Assembly: GCA_011374975.1 (NCBI GenBank)
Contig: DRNU01000004.1
Span: forward strand, 1 to 46,597
From: Gammaproteobacteria bacterium
GTDB taxonomy: Bacteria > Pseudomonadota > Gammaproteobacteria > DSM-19610
DNA: 46,597 bases
Direction: 5' to 3'
This document shows, in pieces, positions 37,169-45,075 of this stretch (position 1 is the first letter of the stretch; each line of letters starts with the position of its first letter). Below the pieces are notes generated by a model. It had not been told where the DNA came from. It made no database searches and worked only from the letters and a program-made list of their open reading frames with translations. Made by a program: the position numbers and the translations under genes.

Positions 37169-37519
37169 TTAGTCCTTTACTACAGCGTTCAGGATTGCCT
37201 GGTGCTCCGGTGAGATGTCGATGATCTGGAAGCCGGTCCAGTGCGAGCCGGAATCATTGGCATCCTCGCTCCAGAGGCTTTCGGCGCCGACCTTTATCTC
37301 CACATTCTCCCCGTTACAGATCAGGGGGATGCGCATCTGGCAAAGCGTCCCGCAGACAATACTGACGGGACTCACGGCCATCAGTCCGTCGACTGACAGA
37401 TTCACCAGTTCGCCGAGTACCTCGCCGCTGTGGGCATCCAGAATCTGTGGGTGGTCAGGTATAGTCACGCGACGTTTTCTCCGTTGTTCTGAAGGCGCTG
37501 ATTTGGCTGTGTTGCTCAT
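37169..37519 (-). CDS. PilZ-domain protein
   Basis: 116 residues, essentially one PilZ domain, the common receptor for cyclic di-GMP. The binding signature is present as RRKRRV near residue 14 and NLSVDGL near residue 41, corresponding to RxxxR and (D/N)xSxxG. The ATG at 37519 has GGAG seven nt upstream, while the alternative two codons earlier (37525) is too close to it. It is 21 bp after the DUF1631 gene on the same strand, so it is probably co-transcribed with it. Its partner is unknown. Confidence 0.88.
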   Translation of the reverse strand: MSNTAKSAPSEQRRKRRVTIPDHPQILDAHSGEVLGELVNLSVDGLMAVSPVSIVCGTLCQMRIPLICNGENVEIKVGAESLWSEDANDSGSHWTGFQIIDISPEHQAILNAVVKD

Positions 37520-37540
37520 GGTCATGCTCCGGTAGTTGCT

Positions 37541-39859
37541 TTATGCCGCTCGATCCAGCATGCGATGAATGGCGCTCATGGCACGGTCGACAAAAGGTTT
37601 CTTCTCGCTGGTGGCGATACGCGCCGTGCCGGCCAGCATGTGGTCGGCAAGATCCTGCATGGAAATGACGGCGGCTTTTACGCCCATCTGGTCGACGAAC
37701 ATGAATTTTCCGGTGACGGTGCTGCGCCAGGACAGTTTGGCACGTTTTTTCACTTCGCCCGATTCGTGGAATTCAAACCAGGTGCCAAACGGAATATCCT
37801 TGAGTTTTTCGATTTCGGCCTGCTGCTCCGGGGTCAGCACAGTGTCATCAGGCGCCGCGCTTTGCGCAGGTTGTTCCTCGACCGGTTCCGGTGCTACCGG
37901 CGGCGGTGTGGTGATATCTTCTTTGAGCATCTGTTTCTGGATTTCAAACAGGGCGGCAATGAGTTTTTCCTTGTCGACCTGTTGCAGGGACCGGGTTCCT
38001 TCACGCAGTTCCTCCTGCAAGGCGGCCAGCCCTTCATGGCGTTGCGCGCGGTCACTCACGCTGGAGGGCGGCAGCGTCGACTCGACAACGCGGGCCGCAA
38101 GCCCCGTGGCATTGTGCCAGTCTTCGCTGGCGTCACCCTGGTCGTTGCGCAGCAGAATGAAGGTCAGTTTATCCGCCCAGATGTGCTGCAGGAAATCGCG
38201 TGCGGCGTCCGGTACCGGTTTGCCACGGCACAGGGTGTGGGCTTCGTTCTGTGCGCGGCTGCGTGCGGCCAGCAGCTTTTCCTGGCCGCTGGCAGCTTCA
38301 TTAGTGCGTTTCTCGACCATGCTGGCACGTTTTTCGAGATCGTGTACTACCTTGCTGAATTCTTCCAGCAGGGTGTCGAATATTTCGACATTCTCATTGA
38401 AGTCGGTCAGTACCTTGTCGACGATCTCCTTCATTTTCGGGAAGATGCCGCGGTCAATCTCGTTTTCATCGACCCAGCGTATGCCGGCCGACGTCATGTC
38501 ATTGAGCAGCAGGCGTGCTGAATGCCTGGTATGAGTAAAGAAGTTGCGGTCCACCACGGCCACCTTCAGCAGCGGCGTGTGCAGCCGGCTGAGCAGGGCC
38601 TTGACGACGTTGGGAAGCTGTTCTTCCTTGAGCATGAACTCAAACAGCATGCCAACCAGTTCGATAACGTTGGTATCCGCGGCCGGCAGCTTGCGCCGGT
38701 CCACGGCACCGAAAATCTTTTCCCGTTCTTCGGCGAGGGTTGTCTGCAGGCGGCCGATCAGGTTCTGGTCGATTTCTATATTCTCGATAAATTCGCTGCT
38801 GGACAGTCCGACCGAGCCGGATTGAATCTGTGACTGAAGTGAGCTGATCTGGCTGACCAGTGTCGTGCCGATACCACCGGCAGCGCCTCCGCCCATGCCT
38901 TCTCCCGGAGCTCCGGCGCCACCGCCGGCGTAGCCCCCGCCGCCTGCATAGCTGCCACCAGCGCCACCGCCGGCCTGCCCACCACCGGCATAACCACCGC
39001 CGTGGATGGATGAGACGTTGCCGGCACCGCCCTGGGGGGATGCACCCACACGCCGTACGGACATCAGGTCACAGATACGCGAGAACAATTCATCGCCCAG
39101 TTCGGAAGGGGTCTGTGAGCCGATTTCCTCGCTGGAGTCCATGTCGGCAGAAGCGTCTTCCTGGTCCTGGACAAATTTCTCGATAATTTCCACACCGCCC
39201 GGTTGCTTGCGGACTTCGTAGCGGAGGTTGGGGAGGATGTCAGCCTGGATCAGGCGCTTGTTGAACTCGTCGTACAGGGCATCGACCTGGTTGAGCACGT
39301 ACTTGTCGAACAGTGCAATAAATACCAGGCGTACCTTGTTTTCCAGCTCCAGTTGCTCGACGGCGTGCTGGAAGGCGCGGCCCAGCCAGGCCGGGCCACC
39401 GGGGATCTGGTCCTCGGTAATGGTGGTACCGCTGTTGACGATGGACAGCCGCTGTTTAAGCGCAAAGATGTTCTCCATGATCCGGCTGGCCAGTTTGCCG
39501 GCGGCATTCTGTGTGGCCACCGCGGTTTCCAGTTCTTCGGTATCGACCAGGGTAAGGCTGGACAGTCCGTTGTCTTCCGGTGCGGTGTTTTCCTTTTCAT
39601 ACGGTTTGGCGGGGAATTCGATAAAACTGCGTTTCAGTTCGGCATATAGATGTTGTTCGATGGCGGAGCGTTTTTTTCGCACTTCACCCATGGCATCGAA
39701 GAACAGCGACTGGGCCATGTTGTTTTCTGCTTTTTCGGCAAAATCAAGCAATGCAACGTCCGCATTTTCGAACATGCGGTCGACCAGGGGCCGCAGGTGG
39801 CTGAACTCCATTTCCTGGCAGCTGTTCAGCAGTTTCTGGAATTGTGGTGCAATTGCCAT
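37541..39859 (-). CDS. DUF1631 family protein with a glycine-rich linker
   Basis: About 772 residues, a large cytoplasmic protein. The N-terminal part (1-270) and the C-terminal half match DUF1631: helical, with VDRMFENADVALLDFAEKAENN, LPNVVKALLSRLHTPLLKVAVVD, and the C-terminal GTWFEFHESGEVKKRAKLSWRS block, which resembles a PilZ-like barrel. They are joined by a linker of about 55 residues (276-331) that is almost all Gly, Ala and Tyr. No membrane segment is seen. The ATG at 39859 has GGAG nine nt upstream; the frame is open upstream but lacks a ribosome site. The PilZ gene follows. Confidence 0.82.
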   Translation of the reverse strand: MAIAPQFQKLLNSCQEMEFSHLRPLVDRMFENADVALLDFAEKAENNMAQSLFFDAMGEVRKKRSAIEQHLYAELKRSFIEFPAKPYEKENTAPEDNGLSSLTLVDTEELETAVATQNAAGKLASRIMENIFALKQRLSIVNSGTTITEDQIPGGPAWLGRAFQHAVEQLELENKVRLVFIALFDKYVLNQVDALYDEFNKRLIQADILPNLRYEVRKQPGGVEIIEKFVQDQEDASADMDSSEEIGSQTPSELGDELFSRICDLMSVRRVGASPQGGAGNVSSIHGGGYAGGGQAGGGAGGSYAGGGGYAGGGAGAPGEGMGGGAAGGIGTTLVSQISSLQSQIQSGSVGLSSSEFIENIEIDQNLIGRLQTTLAEEREKIFGAVDRRKLPAADTNVIELVGMLFEFMLKEEQLPNVVKALLSRLHTPLLKVAVVDRNFFTHTRHSARLLLNDMTSAGIRWVDENEIDRGIFPKMKEIVDKVLTDFNENVEIFDTLLEEFSKVVHDLEKRASMVEKRTNEAASGQEKLLAARSRAQNEAHTLCRGKPVPDAARDFLQHIWADKLTFILLRNDQGDASEDWHNATGLAARVVESTLPPSSVSDRAQRHEGLAALQEELREGTRSLQQVDKEKLIAALFEIQKQMLKEDITTPPPVAPEPVEEQPAQSAAPDDTVLTPEQQAEIEKLKDIPFGTWFEFHESGEVKKRAKLSWRSTVTGKFMFVDQMGVKAAVISMQDLADHMLAGTARIATSEKKPFVDRAMSAIHRMLDRAA

Positions 39860-39983
39860 TTCTTGAACTCCGTTTGGTTTTATCGACAACAATGGGGGTG
39901 TCGCCCAGAACATAACGGCCGGGGCGTTTTTCCACTTGAGCCCGATATGTGTCTGTAGCGGTGGTTATTCGGCAGGTATGTGT

Positions 39984-40012
39984 TGAAACAATAAGTATCC
40001 GCTAATATACTG
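39984..40012 (+). promoter_or_regulatory. Sigma-70 promoter candidate for the small membrane protein gene
   Basis: TTGAAA (39984-39989) and TATACT (40007-40012) are 17 bp apart, five of six consensus bases each, about 30 bp before the ATG at 40042. It is one of the best promoter matches I found in the window. Confidence 0.6.
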
Positions 40013-40041
40013 AATCACATATCTACAAGGGACACTCAGAT

Positions 40042-40272
40042 ATGAAACTGTGCGAAGAATGCAGAAAAAAGCCCTGGCCCTATGCCATAGCGTTGTTTAT
40101 CTCCGGATTCGTGGCTTTTGTCACCTGGCTGACTTTCTCCGCCGCCGGGGTGTCACTTCTGGTCAGCCGCTGGGCGACCGGTATCGCTTTCCTGCTGGCT
40201 GTGATCATCCTGGGGACCTATATGGTTTCCTGTATGCGACGCCATTGCGCCGAAGACCGGCACGACCACTAG
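40042..40272 (+). CDS. Small two-TM membrane protein
   Basis: 76 residues: a CEEC motif at positions 4-7 near the N-terminus, then two hydrophobic helices (about 13-35 and 43-64), and a basic/His-rich tail containing MRRHC and HDH. No family was recognised. The two cysteine pairs (the N-terminal CxxC and the two near the C-terminus) suggest metal or disulfide chemistry, but this is speculation. A good promoter precedes it. It lies 106 bp upstream of the first sulfur-globule-type gene in the same orientation. Confidence 0.65.
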   Translation: MKLCEECRKKPWPYAIALFISGFVAFVTWLTFSAAGVSLLVSRWATGIAFLLAVIILGTYMVSCMRRHCAEDRHDH

Positions 40273-40294
40273 ACGAACGTCCGATTTAAAGTAC

Positions 40295-40323
40295 TTGCAT
40301 ATATTCGTATATTCTGAAATACT
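40295..40323 (+). promoter_or_regulatory. Promoter/operator candidate of the sulfur-globule-type genes
   Basis: TTGCAT (40295-40300) and AATACT (40318-40323) lie 17 bp apart. Between and over them sit two exact TATATTC repeats (40300-40306 and 40308-40314, period 8) and an imperfect palindrome, GTATATTCTGAAATAC (40307-40322). An AT-rich palindrome over the -10 region is where ArsR-family repressors usually bind. The leader to the ATG at 40379 is about 50 nt. Confidence 0.45.
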
Positions 40324-40378
40324 TTCCCTCGTGCTACAGATTTCAAACAAGATCATTCACATTTCGGAGAGAGACATC

Positions 40379-40921
40379 ATGAAAAAAATCGCAACTTTTA
40401 TTGCTGCTGCCGGCCTGGCCGCAGTTTCCGGTACCGCCAGCGCCTGGTGGGGTCCTTTTGACAACAACGGTTACGGTAACAACGGCTGGAACAACAACGG
40501 CTCAACCGATGGTGCTGCTGACGGTGATTTCGACGGTGGTTTCAGCATGAACTTCAGTGGTCGCGGCCACGGCCGCGGTCAGGGCAACGGTTATGGCAAT
40601 GGCTACAACCGTTACAACAACGGCTATGGCTATGCACCTTACGGCTACGGCGCGCCTTACGGTTATGCCCCGGCTCCTGCTGCCTATGCCGCTCCGGTGA
40701 TGGGTGAAGAGCAGATGAAGGCCCAGCGCGAAGCTTTTGAAGCCCAGCAGAAAGCCCAGGCTGAATACTTCAAGAAGATGGAAGAGCAGCGCCAGGCGAT
40801 GCAGAAGTCCATGGAAGAGCAGCGCAAGGCCATGCAGAAGTCCTACGAGGACATGATGAAAAGCCGCCAGGCCATGTGGGACAACCGCTACGGCGTCGCC
40901 CCGGCTCCTGCTGCCAAATAA
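40379..40921 (+). CDS. Sulfur-globule-type protein with a coiled-coil extension
   Basis: 180 residues. The signal peptide ends at TASA, giving a mature protein that begins WWGPFDNNGYG. Residues 28-106 are Gly/Asn/Tyr-rich with the NMNF-like motif (SMNFSGRGHGRG) and repeats of GYAPYGYG, as in the sulfur globule proteins (CV1/CV2-like) that coat periplasmic sulfur deposits of sulfur oxidisers. Unlike the short classical members it carries a predicted alpha-helical coiled coil (108-167), with near repeats MEEQRQAMQKS and MEEQRKAMQKS, then a short PAPAAK tail. GGAGAG precedes the ATG. A tandem paralogue follows 52 bp downstream. Confidence 0.72.
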   Translation: MKKIATFIAAAGLAAVSGTASAWWGPFDNNGYGNNGWNNNGSTDGAADGDFDGGFSMNFSGRGHGRGQGNGYGNGYNRYNNGYGYAPYGYGAPYGYAPAPAAYAAPVMGEEQMKAQREAFEAQQKAQAEYFKKMEEQRQAMQKSMEEQRKAMQKSYEDMMKSRQAMWDNRYGVAPAPAAK

Positions 40922-40927
40922 GCATTC

Positions 40928-40946
40928 GAACCGTTTATACCGGTTC
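40928..40946 (+). other. Intercistronic hairpin between the two sulfur-globule-type genes
   Basis: GAACCG (40928-40933) pairs with CGGTTC (40941-40946) around a seven-nt loop, followed by AACTTTT. The weak T-run suggests partial termination or an RNA-stability element that could set different levels for the two proteins, but a role is not demonstrated. Confidence 0.4.
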
Positions 40947-40973
40947 AACTTTTAAAGCCAAGAGGAAATTATT

Positions 40974-41357
40974 ATGAATTTCAGGAAAACTGTATTTGCA
41001 GTGATGCTGGCCGGTGCAACTGCGCTGTCCATGAGCTCCGCCCAGGCGTGGTGGGGTCCTTTCAACGACAACGGTTACGGCAACAACGGCTGGGGCAACA
41101 ACGGCTGGGGCGACGGCATGGGTGACATGTTCGGCGACGGCGATTTCAGCATGAACTTCAGCGCCCGCGGTAACGGTCGTGGCTATGGCCGCGGCAACGG
41201 TTACGGCAACAGCTACAACCGTTACAACAACGGCTACGGCTATGCGCCTTACGGTTACGGTGCCCCGTATGCTTACGGTGCTCCCTATGGCTATGGCGCG
41301 CCTTACGGCTATGCCCCCCAGGCTCCTGCACAGGCTCCTGCGGCACCTGCCAAGTAA
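40974..41357 (+). CDS. Sulfur-globule-type protein, short form
   Basis: 127 residues. The signal peptide ends at AQA, giving the same mature start WWGPF as its neighbour. The body is a low-complexity Gly/Asn/Trp then Gly/Tyr/Pro/Ala array: [36 protein letters not shown], then repeats of APYGYG and APYAYG. It matches the classical short sulfur globule protein layout better than the upstream gene and lacks the coiled coil. GAGGAAATT precedes the ATG. A strong terminator follows 24 bp after the stop. The two genes are clearly paralogues ([15 protein letters not shown] shared). Confidence 0.75.
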   Translation: MNFRKTVFAVMLAGATALSMSSAQAWWGPFNDNGYGNNGWGNNGWGDGMGDMFGDGDFSMNFSARGNGRGYGRGNGYGNSYNRYNNGYGYAPYGYGAPYAYGAPYGYGAPYGYAPQAPAQAPAAPAK

Positions 41358-41381
41358 GACACCGCTTTCCGGCGGTTATAG

Positions 41382-41408
41382 AAAAGGGGCCTTCGGGCCC
41401 CTTTTTTT
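41382..41408 (+). terminator. Strong intrinsic terminator with UUCG tetraloop
   Basis: AAAAGGGGCC (41382-41391), TTCG, and GGCCCCTTTT (41396-41405) form a 10-bp stem with the very stable UUCG loop, followed by T to 41408. It ends the sulfur-globule-type transcript. Because the left flank is A-rich it can also serve the convergent ArsR operon. Confidence 0.9.
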
Positions 41409-41425
41409 ATGCGCAGGACAGGTGT

Positions 41426-41746
41426 TCAGTCATCCAGGTTGGTCTGGCACAGTACCGAGCGCATGCTGCCGATCAGTTCCAGCAGGGCCTCGTTGCGTAC
41501 CCGGTAATAGATACGGTTGGCTTCCTTGCGCGACACCAGGATGCGCTTGTTGCGCAACTGGTCGAGGTGCTGCGACATGTTGCTCTGCGTGGTACCGATC
41601 TGCTTGGCCAGTTCGCCCACGGTAATCTCGTTTTCGCCCAGCGCACACAGGATACGCCAGCGCAGCGGGTGGCCCATGGCCTTGAGCGCGTCCGCCGTCA
41701 GTACGGCATCTTCCGGTGAAACATCTTCGTCCTTCATGTCATTCAT
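41426..41746 (-). CDS. ArsR-family regulator with SqrR/BigR-like cysteine spacing
   Basis: 106 residues. It has a winged helix-turn-helix (LRWRILCALGENEITVGELA, recognition helix TTQSNMSQHLDQLRNKRIL, wing RKEANRIYYRV). Cys34, in the helix after LRWRIL, and Cys100, in the C-terminal helix (SVLCQ), are 66 residues apart, the same separation as in the persulfide sensors SqrR (41/107) and BigR (42/108). No metal-binding CxC motif of arsenic or cadmium sensors is seen. It probably represses genes until reactive sulfur species bridge the two thiols. I placed the start at the ATG at 41746; a TTG two codons upstream is possible. It is the last gene of the kinase / receiver-PAS / ArsR operon, 15 bp after the receiver gene. 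Confidence 0.85.
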   Translation of the reverse strand: MNDMKDEDVSPEDAVLTADALKAMGHPLRWRILCALGENEITVGELAKQIGTTQSNMSQHLDQLRNKRILVSRKEANRIYYRVRNEALLELIGSMRSVLCQTNLDD

Positions 41747-41761
41747 ACACAATATCCCGGG

Positions 41762-42619
41762 TCAGTCGGAGCATGTTTCGGTGTCCGCCGCAGGGCGGTA
41801 GCCGGTCATGTCCTTGGCAATGCAAAGTATATCTGTAATGTTACCGCATTCGTCGGTCATGGCGGTACGTGAAAACAGGATCGGCACGCGGGTGCCGTCG
41901 CTGGCGATAAAGCGCGCCTCGATACTGCTGAGGCTGCCGGTGCGTATCAGCGCTTCCAGCCAGGTGCCCATGAAGGCGCTGGCCTGTTCCGGTGCGTCTT
42001 CTTCAAAGACATCGCCGATATTGCTGCCGATCAGCCGCTCTTCGCTGTAGTCGAGCATGCGGCAGGCAGCCGGGTTGGCGGACTTAATGTTGCCGGTCGG
42101 CTCCAGCACCAGCAGCGCCTCGCCCATGCTGTCGATAATGCCGGCCAGGTACTGGTTGGCACGGCGCAATTCCTCGGTACGCGCGGCGACCTGATCTTCC
42201 AGCCGGCGGTTGAGGTCGCGCTCTTTCTGGATAAGGCGGAAGTAGGTGCTGATCTTGTTGATGAGCTGGTTGTCATCGATAGGTTTGAGCAGGTAGTCCA
42301 CCGCGCCGACCGCGTAGCCTTTCTGCTGGAACTCGTCCGTCTTGAAGGCGGCTGTCAGGAAGATGATGGGTATGTCACGGCTCTTGCGCCGGATCTTGAG
42401 CATGGAAGCGGTCTGGAAGCCGTCTATTTCCGGCATCTGGATATCCAGCACGATCAGGTCGATGGCACTGTCGCCGAGTGCGATATCCAGCGCCCGCTGG
42501 CCGGAATCGGCTTCCAGGACCTCGACATCCATATGCTCCTGTACCAGCGTGCGCAGGCTGAACAGGTTGTGCGGGTTGTCATCGACAATGAGCAGTGTGA
42601 AACCGGGGTAGCGACTCAT
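41762..42619 (-). CDS. Receiver-PAS signalling protein
   Basis: 285 residues. A CheY-like receiver (1-125) has the phosphoacceptor Asp59 in IVLDIQMPEIDG, acidic residues VDD at 12-14 and the conserved Lys in LLKPID. A short coiled coil (135-160) leads to a PAS domain (about 160-275; DSMGEALLVLEPTGNIKSANPAA). No DNA-binding, kinase or enzymatic output domain is present, so it may bind a partner or act as a phosphorelay intermediate. It overlaps the hybrid kinase gene by four bases (ATGA) and precedes the ArsR gene. Confidence 0.88.
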   Translation of the reverse strand: MSRYPGFTLLIVDDNPHNLFSLRTLVQEHMDVEVLEADSGQRALDIALGDSAIDLIVLDIQMPEIDGFQTASMLKIRRKSRDIPIIFLTAAFKTDEFQQKGYAVGAVDYLLKPIDDNQLINKISTYFRLIQKERDLNRRLEDQVAARTEELRRANQYLAGIIDSMGEALLVLEPTGNIKSANPAACRMLDYSEERLIGSNIGDVFEEDAPEQASAFMGTWLEALIRTGSLSSIEARFIASDGTRVPILFSRTAMTDECGNITDILCIAKDMTGYRPAADTETCSD

Positions 42620-44991
42620 GACGGCTCCTGTGACAGGTCATTTGTGTCGGCCATGCCCAGATAGTGATCAAGAACCCGTTTCAGGTCCAGCGCTTCGACC
42701 GGTTTGGACAGGTAGTCATCGGCGCCGGCAGCCAGTGCCATGTCGCGGTCTTCGGCAGCGGCGCGCGCGGTAAGCACCACCACGGGCAGGTGCTGCAGGG
42801 CCGTTTCGGCACGGATGCGGCGCAGGGTTTCACAGCCGTCCATGTCCGGCATCATCAGGTCCAGCAGCACCAGGTCAAAGTGTTCGTCGTCGTGCAGCAG
42901 GGATTCCAGCGCTTCCGCGCCGCTGCCGGCGGCCAGTACGCTGATATCCCAGCGTTCCAGCAGCGGGCTAAGGGCCAGCAGGTTGCGGATGTCGTCGTCG
43001 ACCAGCAGCACGCGCTTGCCGGGGTAATGCGCATCCGGGAGTGCGGTGTCCTGTTCGTTGTCGGGTCGGGCTTCGCCGTGCGGTATGGCGGGAAGTTTAT
43101 GCTCATGGGCCGTGTCGGCATCAAGTACCGGTGGCAGCAGCAGGGTGAAGGTCGAGCCGCTGCCGGTATCACTTTTGACTTCAATACGGGCATCGATCAG
43201 GGTCGCCAGCTCGCGGCTGATAGTCAGTCCCAGGCCGGTGCCGCCGTAGCGCCGGCTGGTGGAGCCGTCCACCTGGTTGAAGGCTTCGAATACCAGTGCC
43301 TGCTTTTCAGCAGGGATGCCGATGCCGGAGTCATGTACGCTGACCGCCAGCGGGTGCGAGTCGGCCTGGTCACCGCTGTTGCGCGACAGTTGCAGCGTGA
43401 CCTTGCCCTGTTCGGTGAACTTGAGCGCGTTGGACAGGAAATTGACAATGATCTGGCGCAGTTTCTCGCCGTCACTGACCAGCGTGGCGGGTGCCTTATT
43501 GTCAATGACCAGTTCCAGCTGCAGGCCTTTTTCCTCGAACTGGGGACGCATGATCTCGGTGACATCGCCGAGCAGTGCCGGCAGGTCAAGGGTCTCTGTG
43601 TTTAGCCGGGTTTTGCCGGCCTCGATGCGTGACAGGTCGAGGATGGTATCGATCAGTGTCCTGAGATCCCGGCCGGCAGCATGAATGACGCGCGCCTGCT
43701 GCAGCTGGTCGGGGGGCAGGGCGTCGGCCTTGTCGGCGAGCAGTTTGGACAGCAGCAGGATGGAGTTGAGCGGCGTGCGCAGTTCGTGGCTGACATTGGC
43801 GAGGAACTCGGACTTGTAGCGGTTGGAGGCTTCCAGTTCACGGGCATGCTCGCGCAGCGCCTGGGCATCCTGCGCGTGGCACTGCGCGAGGCGGGTAAGG
43901 TTTTCGCCCAGCTTGCGCAATTCCTCCGGGCGTTGCCAGCTGAAGTTCACACTGTGTTCCTGTTCCAGCACCTCGGTGATGCCCTCGGTCAGTTCGTGGC
44001 TGATACGTTCCATGCGCAGGGCAATGGCGCGTGCGACCACCACGATCACCAGCACCAGCACGGTCACGATGCTGATGACGCGCAGTTCCAGTGTTTTAAC
44101 AAACTCGGTCAGCGGTGAAGGGTCTACGCTGCGGCCTACCCACAGCGGCCCGGTGTCCTGGGTGATGAACAGCGGCAGCCAGAACATCTGCTGGCCGCCG
44201 AGTTCCCACAGCGCCAGCTCGCCCTTGGCAAACAGCTGTTCAAGCCCCGGGAAATCGCGGAAGGCGGTGGAGGTCGGTGTCATGTCCTGGCGGTCGGACA
44301 GGTATTCCCCGTTATTCTGTACCCAGTAGATACCGTTATAGATTTGCGCCAGGCCACCCACGTCAAGGTTGAACACCACCACGCCCTGCAGCTCGGGTGA
44401 ACCGTCTTCCTCCGACGTCGTGATCAGCGGGCTGATAAAACTCAGCGTCATGAAACGGCTGGGGTCGGCGCTGTCGCGCTGCCGGTTGAAGCTGATCGGG
44501 CTGGTGAGTACTGCGCCCGGCGCCAGTTTCAGGCCGGCGGTGAGGAACTCGGTACTGGGCAGGTCGGTTACGTGGTTATCGCTTTTGAGCAGGCCGGTTT
44601 TGCGGTCACGGTCCAGCGAGAAAGAGACTTCACCGTTACGATTGATGAAGATGACCTGGATGATATCGAGCTGGTCGAACAACACCCGGTTGGCCCATTC
44701 GGTATACGCCGCGCGGGTACGCATAAAGCGGTTGCCGCTGCTGTCTTCGCTGTCCGGCTCCAGCGCTATACCCGGCTCGGGGAGTTTTGCGAACAGGCGC
44801 ACCATTTCCTGGCGCCGGGTGATGTGCTGGTCGAGGTCGTGGAAATCGGTGCGCAGTTTTTCCAGGTAGGCCTCGTGGTAGAAGGACTCCAGCTTCTCGA
44901 ACACCAGCGGTAAATTGATGGCCAGCGCGACCAGCAGGGGGGTCAGCCCGAGCAGCAGGAGGATCAGGGAAATTTGACTGCGCAGTTTCAC
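42616..44991 (-). CDS. Hybrid sensor histidine kinase
   Basis: 791 residues. Two transmembrane helices (about 7-27 and 302-322) flank a periplasmic domain of about 275 residues of the Cache-like kind, not further identified. Then come a HAMP-like linker (330-380), a coiled coil, and a HisKA domain with the phosphorylated His402 (NVSHELRTPLN). The HATPase (NALKFTEQG, DSGIGIP, GGTGLGL) and a receiver with Asp711 (LLDLMMPDMDG) follow. The terminal receiver makes it a hybrid kinase, so phosphate probably passes via an Hpt protein elsewhere. The periplasmic ligand is unknown. It is the first gene of the operon with the receiver-PAS and ArsR genes and is divergent from the porin gene. Confidence 0.92.
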   Translation of the reverse strand: MKLRSQISLILLLLGLTPLLVALAINLPLVFEKLESFYHEAYLEKLRTDFHDLDQHITRRQEMVRLFAKLPEPGIALEPDSEDSSGNRFMRTRAAYTEWANRVLFDQLDIIQVIFINRNGEVSFSLDRDRKTGLLKSDNHVTDLPSTEFLTAGLKLAPGAVLTSPISFNRQRDSADPSRFMTLSFISPLITTSEEDGSPELQGVVVFNLDVGGLAQIYNGIYWVQNNGEYLSDRQDMTPTSTAFRDFPGLEQLFAKGELALWELGGQQMFWLPLFITQDTGPLWVGRSVDPSPLTEFVKTLELRVISIVTVLVLVIVVVARAIALRMERISHELTEGITEVLEQEHSVNFSWQRPEELRKLGENLTRLAQCHAQDAQALREHARELEASNRYKSEFLANVSHELRTPLNSILLLSKLLADKADALPPDQLQQARVIHAAGRDLRTLIDTILDLSRIEAGKTRLNTETLDLPALLGDVTEIMRPQFEEKGLQLELVIDNKAPATLVSDGEKLRQIIVNFLSNALKFTEQGKVTLQLSRNSGDQADSHPLAVSVHDSGIGIPAEKQALVFEAFNQVDGSTSRRYGGTGLGLTISRELATLIDARIEVKSDTGSGSTFTLLLPPVLDADTAHEHKLPAIPHGEARPDNEQDTALPDAHYPGKRVLLVDDDIRNLLALSPLLERWDISVLAAGSGAEALESLLHDDEHFDLVLLDLMMPDMDGCETLRRIRAETALQHLPVVVLTARAAAEDRDMALAAGADDYLSKPVEALDLKRVLDHYLGMADTNDLSQEPS

Positions 44992-45075
44992 GGGTGATGG
45001 ATACGTCTGTGCTATGGGCCGGGATCAGGGCTGTTCGGGGTCAATGTTAGCAAAGCCGGCGTCCCGGCAGTTGCC

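Noticed and set aside
37565-38534. Two plus-strand frames of over 300 codons
   Set aside because: Both are antisense to the DUF1631 gene, which has the better protein and a ribosome site.
40559-41340. Tandem DNA repeats that look like a minisatellite or short CRISPR
   Set aside because: They are codon repeats of the Gly/Tyr/Pro arrays in the two sulfur-globule-type genes, in frame and with no spacers.
41426-41746. An arsenic-resistance operon suggested by the ArsR family
   Set aside because: No arsB, arsC or acr3 gene is adjacent and the usual metal-binding cysteine motif is missing; the cysteine layout fits a sulfur sensor better.
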